From contig CAWFUR010000011.1 in assembly GCA_963819115.1 (NCBI GenBank), forward strand, positions 1,178,001 to 1,242,000: a stretch of DNA of 64,000 nt, written 5' to 3'. The notes beneath the pieces are model-generated. The model had not been told where the DNA came from, made no database searches, and saw only the letters and a program-made list of their open reading frames with translations. The position numbers and the translations under genes are program-made. Below are positions 20,316 to 27,534 of the stretch, piece after piece; position 1 is the first letter of the stretch; every line of letters starts with the position of its first letter. The stretch comes from JACVRW01 sp963819115. GTDB lineage: Bacteria > Actinomycetota > Thermoleophilia > Solirubrobacterales > Thermoleophilaceae.

Positions 20316-21343
20316 AGCATCTCCGCGAGCTCGCGGATCATCCTTGCGCGGTCCTCCGGGGTGAATGCCATCGGCGACACGATCAGCGTTCCCACACCGG
20401 CGTCGCGATAGACGGCGAGGCGCTCCGCCACCTTCTCGCGCGGGCCCACCAGCGTCACCATGTCGATCAGCTCCGCGGGAAGGGCGGCAGCCGCCTCGTC
20501 CTTCTTCCCGTCCAGGTAGAGGTCCTGAACCGTGTCGGCGGCCTCCTCGAACCCGTAACGGCGCACCAGGTCGTTATAGAAGTTCTTCTTGCGTGAGCCC
20601 ATGCCGCCGACGTAGAGGGCGAGCACGTGGCGCATGGAGTCGCGGGCGCGATCCACGTCGTCGTCGATGCAGACGCTCACGGAGGGCGCGATGTCGAACC
20701 CGTCGAGGCTGCGGCCCGAGCGGGCCGCCCCCTTCTCGAGCAGGGCGAGGGAGTCGCCCACGTTCTCGGGCGAGAAGAAGATCGGCAGCCAGCCGTCGGC
20801 GATCTCGCCGGTGAGCTGCGTGTTCTTCGGCCCGATGGCGGCGATGTAGATCGGGATCCGCTCCTGGACCGGGCCGATCGTGAGCTTCAGCGCCTTTCCG
20901 GGGCCGTCGGGCAGCGGCAGCTCGTATTCCTCGCCGTGGTACTCGAGCCGCTCGCGGCTGAGGGCCAGGCGGATTATCTCCACGTACTCGCGCGTGCGCT
21001 GAAGCTGATGCGCGAACCGCTGCCCGTGCCAGCCCTCGGCCACCTGAGGGCCGGAGGTGCCGATTCCGAGAAGCACGCGACCGTCGGAGAGGTGATCGAG
21101 GGTGGCGGCCGTCATCGCGGTCATGGCCGGCGAGCGGGCGGGCATCTGGAAGATCGCCGAGCCCACCTTGATGCGGTCGGTCTGGGCTGCGAGCCATGCC
21201 AGCACCGTGGCCACATCCGATCCGTAGGCCTCCGCGGCCCACACGGAGTCGAAGCCGGCGTCCTCGGCCGTACGGACCAGATCCAGCTGATCTCCTGCAG
21301 TCAGACCCAGGCCCCAGTAGCCGAGATTCAGCCCCAACCGCAT
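20312..21343 (-). CDS. LLM-class F420-dependent oxidoreductase
   Basis: 343 residues, luciferase-like TIM barrel. The opening GLNLGYWG, the strand LVRTAEDAGFDSVWAAEAYG, GIGTSGPQVAEGWHGQRF and IYIAAIGPKNTQLTGEIADGW match the F420-dependent LLM subfamily rather than FMN-dependent luciferases. Substrate cannot be told. The ATG at 21343 has a strong AAGGGG-type ribosome site. The downstream glycosyltransferase overlaps its stop, so the pair is likely co-transcribed and may act on the same compound. Confidence 0.88.
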   Translation of the reverse strand: MRLGLNLGYWGLGLTAGDQLDLVRTAEDAGFDSVWAAEAYGSDVATVLAWLAAQTDRIKVGSAIFQMPARSPAMTAMTAATLDHLSDGRVLLGIGTSGPQVAEGWHGQRFAHQLQRTREYVEIIRLALSRERLEYHGEEYELPLPDGPGKALKLTIGPVQERIPIYIAAIGPKNTQLTGEIADGWLPIFFSPENVGDSLALLEKGAARSGRSLDGFDIAPSVSVCIDDDVDRARDSMRHVLALYVGGMGSRKKNFYNDLVRRYGFEEAADTVQDLYLDGKKDEAAAALPAELIDMVTLVGPREKVAERLAVYRDAGVGTLIVSPMAFTPEDRARMIRELAEML

Positions 21344-21461
21344 GCATCACCCCTTTCGCCGCTTGTGTGATCCGGCGCGCGTCTTAATAATGCTGGTCCC
21401 GCGCCGATACTCGAAACACGGCGGACGCGCATCCTATGTCAGCTCAAGAGGTGACCCTCCC

Positions 21462-22016
21462 ATGACACGCCGGCGGCCCGCGCGCGACCTGCGCCGTGCG
21501 GTGGACTGCATGCCGCTGCGCACCCGGCGCGCCATGCTGGACGCGCTGGCCGCCAATCAGATCATCGTGGGCGCCTACACCGACCGCCGCGGCGGGGTGT
21601 GCCCGATGCTGGCCGCGCACCGCAACGGGGGGCGCACCGACCTCTCGAGCTTCGCCCGCGCGTGGGACCGGTACACCGGCGCCCGAGGGCGCCCGCGCCT
21701 GGCCACCGAGCGCGAGCTCAACACCCTGAGCGCGATGCTCGACGCCAGCATCGCCCTCGAGGAGCTGCCCGAGCTGCGGCCCGGCACGCCGCTGCGCACA
21801 CCGGCGCCCGACACGGGCGAGCGCGACCGCACGCGCGAGTTGAGGAACCGTCCGGGCTGGGCATGGCTGCGGCCCTTCCGGCGCCTCGACGAGTACGAGC
21901 GCGCCCTGGAGGAGCTGGCGCGCTCGGAGCGCGGGGAGGAGCGGAGCCCGATCGGTGATCGGGCGAGCACCGGACCATGCCATTCCGCCGAGCGGCGCGA
22001 GACGGAGCTCGTCTAG
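21462..22016 (+). CDS. Hypothetical protein with repeat-derived C-terminus
   Basis: 184 residues, Arg-rich and soluble, no membrane segment. The N-terminal region PLRTRRAMLDALAANQIIVG and an AYTDRRGGVCPMLAAHRNGG stretch look like a conserved domain that I cannot name. From about residue 158 (EERSPIGDRASTGPC) the coding sequence is a copy of the dispersed palindromic repeat read in frame, so the natural C-terminus has been replaced or extended. The ATG at 21462 follows AAGAGGTG. Confidence 0.7.
   Translation: MTRRRPARDLRRAVDCMPLRTRRAMLDALAANQIIVGAYTDRRGGVCPMLAAHRNGGRTDLSSFARAWDRYTGARGRPRLATERELNTLSAMLDASIALEELPELRPGTPLRTPAPDTGERDRTRELRNRPGWAWLRPFRRLDEYERALEELARSERGEERSPIGDRASTGPCHSAERRETELV
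21935..21981 (+). repeat. Palindromic repeat copy inside a coding sequence
   Basis: Core GCCCGATCGGTGATCGGGC at 21946-21964, with the left flank GGAGGAGCGGA and the tail GAGCACCGGACCATGCC. It lies within the 3' part of the gene at 21462-22016 and is translated as SPIGDRASTGPC. Confidence 0.9.
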
Positions 22017-22023
22017 CCGATCG

Positions 22024-22743
22024 TCAGGGCTGGTCGCCGGGCCGGATGAACTGGATCTCCGGCACCATGCACGCTGGCGACGTGCGCAGCAGGAACCGCA
22101 CCGCCTCGGCGATGTCCACGGGCTGGATCATCTCCTCGCGGCTCACGCCCTCCACCCAATCGGTCATCGCCGTGTCCACGAATCCCGGGCAGAAGGCGGT
22201 GACCTGGATCCCGTCCTGGCTCAGCTCCCTGTGCAGCGCCTGGCTCAGGCCCACCACGCCGAACTTCGTGGCCGAGTACGCGGCGAGCCAGCCCTGTCCG
22301 TACTTCCCGGCGATCGAGGCGGTGTTCACCATCAGCGCCTTGCCGTGGTCGGCGCCGGCCTCCTTCAGAAGCGGAATCGCCTCCCGGGCCGTTAGGTAGA
22401 CCGCGCGCAGGTTCACGTCGAGCTGGAGGTCGAGCTTCTTGGTCTCGGTGTCGGCCACCGCGGCGCCGATGCCGATGCCGGCGTTGTTCACGAGCACGTC
22501 CAGGCGCCCGAAGCGCTCGCGGTGCGCCGCGAACACGGCCTTGATGCCGTCCTCGTCGGTCACGTTGGCCGGCACGGCCAGCACGTCGATCCCGGCGTCG
22601 GCGAGCTCCTGGGCCGCGGCCTCGAGCTTGTCGCGACGGCGGGCGGAGAGCGTCACTCCGTGCCCGTCCTCGCCCAGCGCCTTCGCGATCGCGAGGCCGA
22701 TGCCACTCGATCCCCCCGTTACTAATGCGGCGCGCGTGGACAA
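22024..22743 (-). CDS. Short-chain dehydrogenase/reductase
   Basis: 239 residues, Rossmann fold. The cofactor motif TGGSSGIG is at 9-16, NNAG at 86-89, and the catalytic Ser143, Tyr156 and Lys160 (YSATK). Arg residues after the second strand (SARRRDKL) favour NADP(H). The C-terminal segment includes a CPGFVDTAM motif. The start is a TTG at 22743, confirmed by AGGAGGAGC placed 5 nt upstream on the minus strand. Substrate unknown. Confidence 0.88.
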   Translation of the reverse strand: MSTRAALVTGGSSGIGLAIAKALGEDGHGVTLSARRRDKLEAAAQELADAGIDVLAVPANVTDEDGIKAVFAAHRERFGRLDVLVNNAGIGIGAAVADTETKKLDLQLDVNLRAVYLTAREAIPLLKEAGADHGKALMVNTASIAGKYGQGWLAAYSATKFGVVGLSQALHRELSQDGIQVTAFCPGFVDTAMTDWVEGVSREEMIQPVDIAEAVRFLLRTSPACMVPEIQFIRPGDQP

Positions 22744-22853
22744 AAGCTCCTCCTGGTCGGGCCTGCCGGGGCGCGCAGGCTATTTGAATTTGCGTTAAGG
22801 AACTGCCCCGAGCGGCGTCACCGGCTGACGAGTTCCCTACGCTTCGCTCCGCA

Positions 22854-23837
22854 TTGAGGTCCCGCCACGCCCTGATCGCCCTCGTGGTGCTCGTTCTCGG
22901 ATTGCTCGCCGGCTGCGGCAGCGACTCGGGGAACGGCGCCGACAAGCCGCCCCCGGAGGCGAACGTCCACGACTTCCCGGCGGCGAACGGCAAGACGCTC
23001 ACCGAGCTGCTGGGCCAGCTGGGACAGGGCGGCCCCGTACTGGCCCCGTCGGTGTCCGACATCCAGGTGGGCCGCAACCGCTTCGGTTTCGCGCTCTTCG
23101 ACCGGTCCCGCAAGCAGATCAGCGATGCCCCCACGGTGGTGTACATCGCGAAGTCCGGAGGCGGAAAGGCCATAGGCCCGTTCAAGGCCCGCTTCGAGTC
23201 GCTCGCGGTCAAGCCGCAGTTCGAGAGCCAGACGGTGGCGTCCGATCCCGATGCGGCGAAGAGCATGTACGTCGCCGACATCCCGTTTCCCGCGGCGGGC
23301 CGCTACGACGTGATCGGGATGGCCCGGCTCGACGGCCGGCTGGTGGCCGCCACCCCGGCGGGCGGCCCCGTCCAGGTGGTCAAGAACGACCCGGTGCCCG
23401 GGGTGGGGGACCCCGCGCCGCTGATCCACACCCCCATCCCGTCCGACGTGGGCGGGGACCTGTCGGCCATCGACACGCGCAAGCCGCCGGCCAAGGACCT
23501 GCACGAGGTGGACTTCGCCGACGCGGTGGGCAAGAAGCCGATCGTGCTCGTGTTCGCCACCCCGCTTCTGTGTCAGAGCCGCGTGTGCGGACCGGTGGTG
23601 GACATCGCCGAGCAGCTGAAGTCGGAGCACAAGGACGACGTCGACTTCATCCACATGGAGATCTACAACAACAACTCCATCGACCAGGGCTTCCGCCCGC
23701 AGGTGCTCCAGTGGAAGCTGCCCACCGAGCCCTGGGTCTTCACGATCAACAAGCAGGGCAAGATCGCCGCGCGGATCGAGGGCGCCTACAGCGCCGACGA
23801 GCTGAACGCCGCGATCGACAAAGCCGTCAACGGCTGA
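22854..23837 (+). CDS. Lipoprotein with C-terminal thioredoxin-like domain
   Basis: 327 residues. The lipobox LLAGC places the lipidated residue at Cys21, so the protein is anchored outside the cytoplasmic membrane. A beta-rich domain (about 40-190, with DIQVGRNRFGFALFD and RYDVIGMARLDG) precedes a thioredoxin-like domain from about 195. In that domain IVLVFATPLLC is followed by the cysteine pair Cys240 and Cys245 in CQSRVC (CX4C), not the standard CXXC. TTG start at 22854. Probably a redox-linked or metal-handling exported protein, a guess from the fold. Confidence 0.75.
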   Translation: MRSRHALIALVVLVLGLLAGCGSDSGNGADKPPPEANVHDFPAANGKTLTELLGQLGQGGPVLAPSVSDIQVGRNRFGFALFDRSRKQISDAPTVVYIAKSGGGKAIGPFKARFESLAVKPQFESQTVASDPDAAKSMYVADIPFPAAGRYDVIGMARLDGRLVAATPAGGPVQVVKNDPVPGVGDPAPLIHTPIPSDVGGDLSAIDTRKPPAKDLHEVDFADAVGKKPIVLVFATPLLCQSRVCGPVVDIAEQLKSEHKDDVDFIHMEIYNNNSIDQGFRPQVLQWKLPTEPWVFTINKQGKIAARIEGAYSADELNAAIDKAVNG

Positions 23838-23846
23838 CTCCCGGCC

Positions 23847-24230
23847 CTACGGGCCCGAACCGACCCGAATGAGGTCGCTCGCCCGCCGGTAGACCGGCGA
23901 GCCGTCCTTGCCGCTCTCGCAGCGCATGCGGGCGGTGACTATCCAGTCACCCGCGCCCACCTTGGAGCGGTGCGGCACATACCTGAAGGTGAAGCGCCCG
24001 TTGTCCTTCACCCGGGCCGTCCCGATGGGGAAGAGCTGCTGTGAGGTGCGCAACACGATGCGCACCCTGCGGCTGCAGAACTCGATCACCGGCCAGCCGC
24101 TGCCCCTCACGGTGAGCGCCTTGCCGAAGGGCACGATGGGCGGCGTGGCCACGATCTGCTGCCGGGCCTCCGCCACCGCGGGCAGCGCAGCCGCGATCAG
24201 CAGGGCCGACGTGCAGGCGAGGCGCCGCAT
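23847..24230 (-). CDS. Secreted hypothetical protein
   Basis: 127 residues. The signal peptide is CTSALLIAAALPAVAEA, about residues 6-22. The rest is a small beta-rich domain with two cysteines (EFCSRR, MRCESG). The segments PFGKALTVRGSGWP and GRFTFRYVPH resemble Ig-like or transglutaminase-adjacent exported domains, but I cannot assign a family. It is convergent with the thioredoxin-like lipoprotein gene (9 nt apart) and divergent from the next lipoprotein gene. Confidence 0.65.
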   Translation of the reverse strand: MRRLACTSALLIAAALPAVAEARQQIVATPPIVPFGKALTVRGSGWPVIEFCSRRVRIVLRTSQQLFPIGTARVKDNGRFTFRYVPHRSKVGAGDWIVTARMRCESGKDGSPVYRRASDLIRVGSGP

Positions 24231-24270
24231 GCGGGGATCGTACTGCTCAACCCGGTGTAGGTTAGGTCGG

Positions 24271-24891
24271 GTGGTGGGCAGGCGAATCGTGACTTTGCTG
24301 GGGTGCTGCGCGGCCGGGCTGGCGCTCGCGAGCTGCTCCGATGACAACGGAGGCGACAAGGCGGCGAGCGCGACGAAGACCGTCACGGTGACCGCACCGG
24401 CGTCCGTCCCAGCCCCGAAGGCAAAGCAGGGGTCGAGCAAGAACGAGGGCAAGGGCAGGTCGTCCAAGGGGAATGTCGTCACATCGCCGGCGGTGACGGA
24501 GCTCCCGAAGACCAAGGTGGACAAGGGTGCGGCGACGTCCGGGTCGGGCGGGCAGAAGGGGAGCTCGGGGGACACCGCGCCGCCGGGCACCGTTGAGGCC
24601 ACCAACGCCTCCCCGCCGGAGGTGACCCTCGCGGTGATCGACGCCGAGAGCGCCTACGTCAAGAAGAGCACCGTGCACCGCTACGCGGTGCTGTTGGACC
24701 GCCTCGAGGCGTCATGCACCGAGCCGCGGGTGCTGTTGTCGAAATACGCCCTGGCCGCGAGCAATGACACGAAGGGAATGAACGTCCGCCTGTCGATCCT
24801 GGACGTGCTCAAAGAGGCCGCGGCCGCCCACCCGTCGAGCCCATGCGCTGACGTTTTCAATCGAGTCGCCCGGCGCGACACAGCCCCGTAG
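24271..24891 (+). CDS. Lipoprotein with long low-complexity linker
   Basis: 206 residues from the GTG at 24271 (another GTG follows immediately). The lipobox LALASC gives lipidated Cys22. A 90-residue Ser/Lys/Gly/Pro-rich linker would span part of the cell wall, and a small C-terminal domain (about 130-206, with two cysteines SCTEPR and PCADVF) follows. A TAGGTT box lies 7 nt upstream of the start. No recognised family. The domain has the size of the DUF-type exported modules common in this group. Confidence 0.65.
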   Translation: MVGRRIVTLLGCCAAGLALASCSDDNGGDKAASATKTVTVTAPASVPAPKAKQGSSKNEGKGRSSKGNVVTSPAVTELPKTKVDKGAATSGSGGQKGSSGDTAPPGTVEATNASPPEVTLAVIDAESAYVKKSTVHRYAVLLDRLEASCTEPRVLLSKYALAASNDTKGMNVRLSILDVLKEAAAAHPSSPCADVFNRVARRDTAP

Positions 24892-24975
24892 CGGCGCACC
24901 CCTCGCGCCGGCGCTCGGGACGTCGACAATCGTCTGTGTCGAGACCCCGACCGGTCTGTCATAGGCTCCGCCACC

Positions 24976-25048
24976 GGGCCGGTAGCTCAGGGGTTAGAGC
25001 AGCGGACTCATAATCCGTCGGTCGAAGGTTCGATTCCTTCCCGGCCCA
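24976..25048 (+). tRNA. tRNA with CAT anticodon, probably Ile2 (lysidine type)
   Basis: Cloverleaf: acceptor GGGCCGG / CCGGCCC, anticodon stem GCGGA / TCCGT with loop CTCATAA (anticodon CAT, 25009-25011), variable loop CGGTC, T arm GAAGG-TTCGATT-CCTTC, discriminator A; CCA not encoded. A CAT anticodon allows elongator Met, initiator Met or Ile2. The C4-G69 and C5-G68 pairs in the acceptor, which TilS needs, and the Ile2-like variable loop favour tRNA-Ile2, whose C34 becomes lysidine to read AUA. Elongator Met cannot be excluded. Confidence 0.85.
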
Positions 25049-25145
25049 CTTGGCAGACCCTGCACTGGTCATTATGGCCGCGCCGACGTTAGGCCGGGGT
25101 ACCGAGAGTGCGGGCGAGGAGGGCGCTTGAGCGTCTCAACCCGCT

Positions 25146-25637
25146 CTAGTGCTGGGACAGCTCGACGAGGCCTCGCACTGGCCGCCGCGCGACCGCGTAG
25201 CTGGCTCCCAGCCGAAGCTCGCGTTCCGCGATGGCTGTCCTGGCCGGGCCCAGCTTCACCGCCCCGATCGCCACGGCCCAGACGCCCATGTCCATGTAGG
25301 TCAGCCAAAAGCCGGTGAGGTAGCTGAGACCGATCGCAAGCGCAGCGAACAGCACCGCATCGGCCGTCGCGGTCACGAGCAGTCGCCGGCGCGGGCAGAC
25401 GGCCGCTCCGCATTGGGCTGCCGCCATCGGTTTGGACGTGAACCACGCAGCTGGCTCTGCGAACGGGACCTTGTGCCGGAGGACCATGAAGATCCCGGTG
25501 CCAGTGATCATGATGGCTCCGCCGATCGCGGCGTCGAAGGCACCTTGATGCCCCTCCGCGAGACCGAATCCGACCATCGAGGCCCCGAGGGCGATGGCCA
25601 GGGTCCCCTCCCAACGCAGGTAGCTGCGGAAGCTCAT
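25146..25637 (-). CDS. Small integral membrane protein, unknown function
   Basis: 163 residues with four predicted membrane helices: about 12-28, 33-53, 86-107 and 114-130. A cysteine pair occurs in AAAQCGAAVCPRRR. No family recognised. It overlaps the downstream end of the MDR reductase by 4 nt (ATGA at 25634-25637), so the two genes are co-translated. Both lie between the CAT tRNA and a decayed tRNA half, possibly as cargo of a former element. Confidence 0.65.
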   Translation of the reverse strand: MSFRSYLRWEGTLAIALGASMVGFGLAEGHQGAFDAAIGGAIMITGTGIFMVLRHKVPFAEPAAWFTSKPMAAAQCGAAVCPRRRLLVTATADAVLFAALAIGLSYLTGFWLTYMDMGVWAVAIGAVKLGPARTAIAERELRLGASYAVARRPVRGLVELSQH

Positions 25638-26668
25638 CGTCGGGCGGAGAGCTCCTCGGGCCGCTCGCCGGCGACTGCAGCCTGGCTGTCGGTGAGGTCG
25701 ATCACGACCTTTCCGCGGGCATGCCCGGCCGCGTATCGGTTCATGGCGTCGTGAAGCCGGCCGAGCGGGAAGGTGCCGGTCACTATCGGACGCAGCTGAC
25801 CGGACCGAATCATCCGGCTGAGCTCGGTCAGGTCGCTGGTCCGGTCCGCGTGGATCAACGGGCGCAGGCGCTGGCGCGTGAAGGGCGACAGGGCGAGGGC
25901 GCGCAGCCAGCGCCCTGTGCCCTTCAGGAGCCGACCACCCGATCCACCCACCATCACCAGCGTGCCGCCGGGGGCCAGAGCACCGCGGAGCGTGCCGAGC
26001 GACAGCGCGCCGACCATGTCGACGATCAGGTCGTACCGGCGCTTCAGGTGTGACATGTCCGTCGCGGTGTAGTCGATCACCTCAGACGCTCCGAGCGAAC
26101 GCACTAGGGCCGCGTTGCCCGCGCTGCAAACGCCGGTGACGTGCGCACCGGCCGTGCGCGCGAGCTGCACCGCGAACGTGCCCACTCCGCCGGAGGCTCC
26201 GATCACGAGGACGCGGTCACCTGCGGCCACCCGGCCTTTCTGGTGGACGGCCTGCAGCGCGGTCATCCCGCAAGTCGGTACCGCGGCCGCCTCGGCGAAG
26301 GTGAGGGAGGGGGGCTTTGCCGCGAGGGTGTTTTCGGAAACGGCGAGGCGCTCCGCGAGCGCCCCGGGCTGCCAGCCGTACACGGCGTCCCCGGGTCCGA
26401 AGCGTGTCACTGCGCTTCCGACTGACTCGATGATTCCGGCGAGGTCGCGGCCCGGGACCGGCGCCTTGGGGCGGAGCAGGCCGAGGTCAAGGCGTGCGAC
26501 GTACGGCAGGCCGCTCGTCAGGTGCCAGTCGTCCCCGGCTAGCGCGACGGCAAGCACGCGCACAAGGACGTCGCGATCTCCGGTCATGGGTTCGTCCACC
26601 TCTTGGACCTCGAGCACGTCGTCGGGCGCTCCATACCTGCGCTGCACCACCGCTCGCACGCACGACAT
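25634..26668 (-). CDS. Quinone oxidoreductase-like MDR-family reductase
   Basis: About 344 residues from the ATG at 26668 (a start at 26695 adds nine residues). GroES-like N-terminal domain with PVPGRDLAGIIESVG, and a Rossmann domain with RVLVIGASGGVGTFAVQLA. The structural- and catalytic-zinc cysteines of alcohol dehydrogenases are missing, which places it with zinc-free quinone/enoyl reductases using NADPH. Substrate unknown. A membrane-protein gene overlaps its stop. Base composition is a little lower in G+C than the surrounding housekeeping genes. Confidence 0.85.
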   Translation of the reverse strand: MSCVRAVVQRRYGAPDDVLEVQEVDEPMTGDRDVLVRVLAVALAGDDWHLTSGLPYVARLDLGLLRPKAPVPGRDLAGIIESVGSAVTRFGPGDAVYGWQPGALAERLAVSENTLAAKPPSLTFAEAAAVPTCGMTALQAVHQKGRVAAGDRVLVIGASGGVGTFAVQLARTAGAHVTGVCSAGNAALVRSLGASEVIDYTATDMSHLKRRYDLIVDMVGALSLGTLRGALAPGGTLVMVGGSGGRLLKGTGRWLRALALSPFTRQRLRPLIHADRTSDLTELSRMIRSGQLRPIVTGTFPLGRLHDAMNRYAAGHARGKVVIDLTDSQAAVAGERPEELSARR

Positions 26669-27027
26669 CTCAATCAGGGATGACCGGGAGCACAAGCCGG
26701 CTGTCCGGGTAACGACAAATGCCGCGCAATTTTTGCCATCGGCTTCGTGTCCCGAACCATGTCCCCAAACTTGGTGAATCTACGTCGAGACAACTGGTCC
26801 TGACTCGAGCAAGCAGCGCGAACTGGACCGGAAGGCGACGCCGTCCAGCCCAACTCGTAATCCGTCGACCCCGGTTCGAATTCTGGCCGGCCCATCGACG
26901 ACGACCGGGTACGCGATTAGGCGGGCTCGCGCGATCCGTGGAGAAATTCGGCGCCATGTCGGCCCCGTTGGGCCAGACGATGCTTGGGCGGGGACCCTGA
27001 TCCCAAAGATTTGGCCTGCGACATCGA
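26669..27027. other. Intergenic stretch of about 360 bp, lower G+C
   Basis: No supportable gene. The sequence has a visibly lower G+C and runs such as CAATTTTTG near 26728. Its only recognisable content is the tRNA 3'-half remnant at 26852-26894. Short open frames across it encode GFEPGS-like tRNA shadows and no known domain. Confidence 0.5.
26852..26894 (+). pseudogene. Decayed tRNA 3' half (attachment-site-like remnant)
   Basis: ACTCGTAATCCGTCG, a T-arm-like GGTTCGAATTC and CGGCCCA match the 3' half of the tRNA at 24976-25048 in the same order and orientation; the first block differs by one base. The T stem is no longer fully paired (a C-T mismatch and a G-T pair) and no 5' half exists. 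It could be an old att duplicate or a fragment of a tRNA-Thr (CGT). Confidence 0.6.
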
Positions 27028-27438
27028 CTACCCCGACAGGCCGACGGCTTCGAGGGCTTCGGCCTTGCTCGCATAGTCCCGCAGCGAGACCGCCTTGCCG
27101 TCACGCAGCGACCAAAGCTGGGCGAAGGTCATTTCCACCGGGACGCTGCTGCCCTGTCCCCGCCCAGTCATCAGGACCACAACTATGACCTTCTCGCCCA
27201 GGTCCAGGAGCTCCAGCGGCTGCATCCGAAGCTCGTCGAACGACTCCTCGAGCTTGGCGATGTTCTCGATAAAGGCCTCTCTCCCCGTGTAGCCCTCAGG
27301 ATCAGGAAGGCCGGCTGCCTCCTCCAGCGCAAAGTCGGGGGCAAGCAGGTCCCCGAATGCTTCGGTTGCCGCACCAACGCCGCGCTCATTGAGGATGGCG
27401 AACATCGCGCCGATCGTTTCCACGTCCTCTTGGGACAT
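27028..27438 (-). CDS. SnoaL-like / NTF2-fold protein
   Basis: 136 residues opening MSQEDVETI. The cone-shaped alpha+beta NTF2 fold is suggested by the order of helices and strands, with WSLRDGKAVSLRDYAS near the C-terminus. Families of this kind include polyketide cyclases, ketosteroid isomerases and many proteins of unknown role; no catalytic Asp/His pair can be assigned. It ends EALEAVGLSG, nearly the same as the paralogue at 31279-31689 (EALAAVGLSE). Divergent from the CocE-type esterase gene. Confidence 0.75.
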   Translation of the reverse strand: MSQEDVETIGAMFAILNERGVGAATEAFGDLLAPDFALEEAAGLPDPEGYTGREAFIENIAKLEESFDELRMQPLELLDLGEKVIVVVLMTGRGQGSSVPVEMTFAQLWSLRDGKAVSLRDYASKAEALEAVGLSG

Positions 27439-27447
27439 CGCCCGCCG

Positions 27448-27453
27448 AGTATC
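27448..27453 (-). promoter_or_regulatory. -10-like GATACT of the SnoaL-like gene
   Basis: On the minus strand GATACT is followed by CGGCGGGCG and the ATG. The same hexamer, 9-nt spacing and GGCGGG occur before the paralogue at 31279-31689. Confidence 0.5.
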
Positions 27454-27534
27454 CCGCCTCATGGCGACGCTCGGGGAGAACCGGCCGGAGGACAACGGAA
27501 ACGCCGCCTGCCCAGATCTGAGAGGGTTGCGCAC

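Noticed and set aside
24976..25048. Calling the CAT tRNA simply elongator Met
   Set aside because: The acceptor C4-G69 and C5-G68 pairs and the variable loop fit tRNA-Ile2 better, though Met remains possible.
26674..27104. Reverse-strand proteins with GRPEFEPG
   Set aside because: This is the antisense shadow of tRNA T-arm sequence; no family similarity beyond that.
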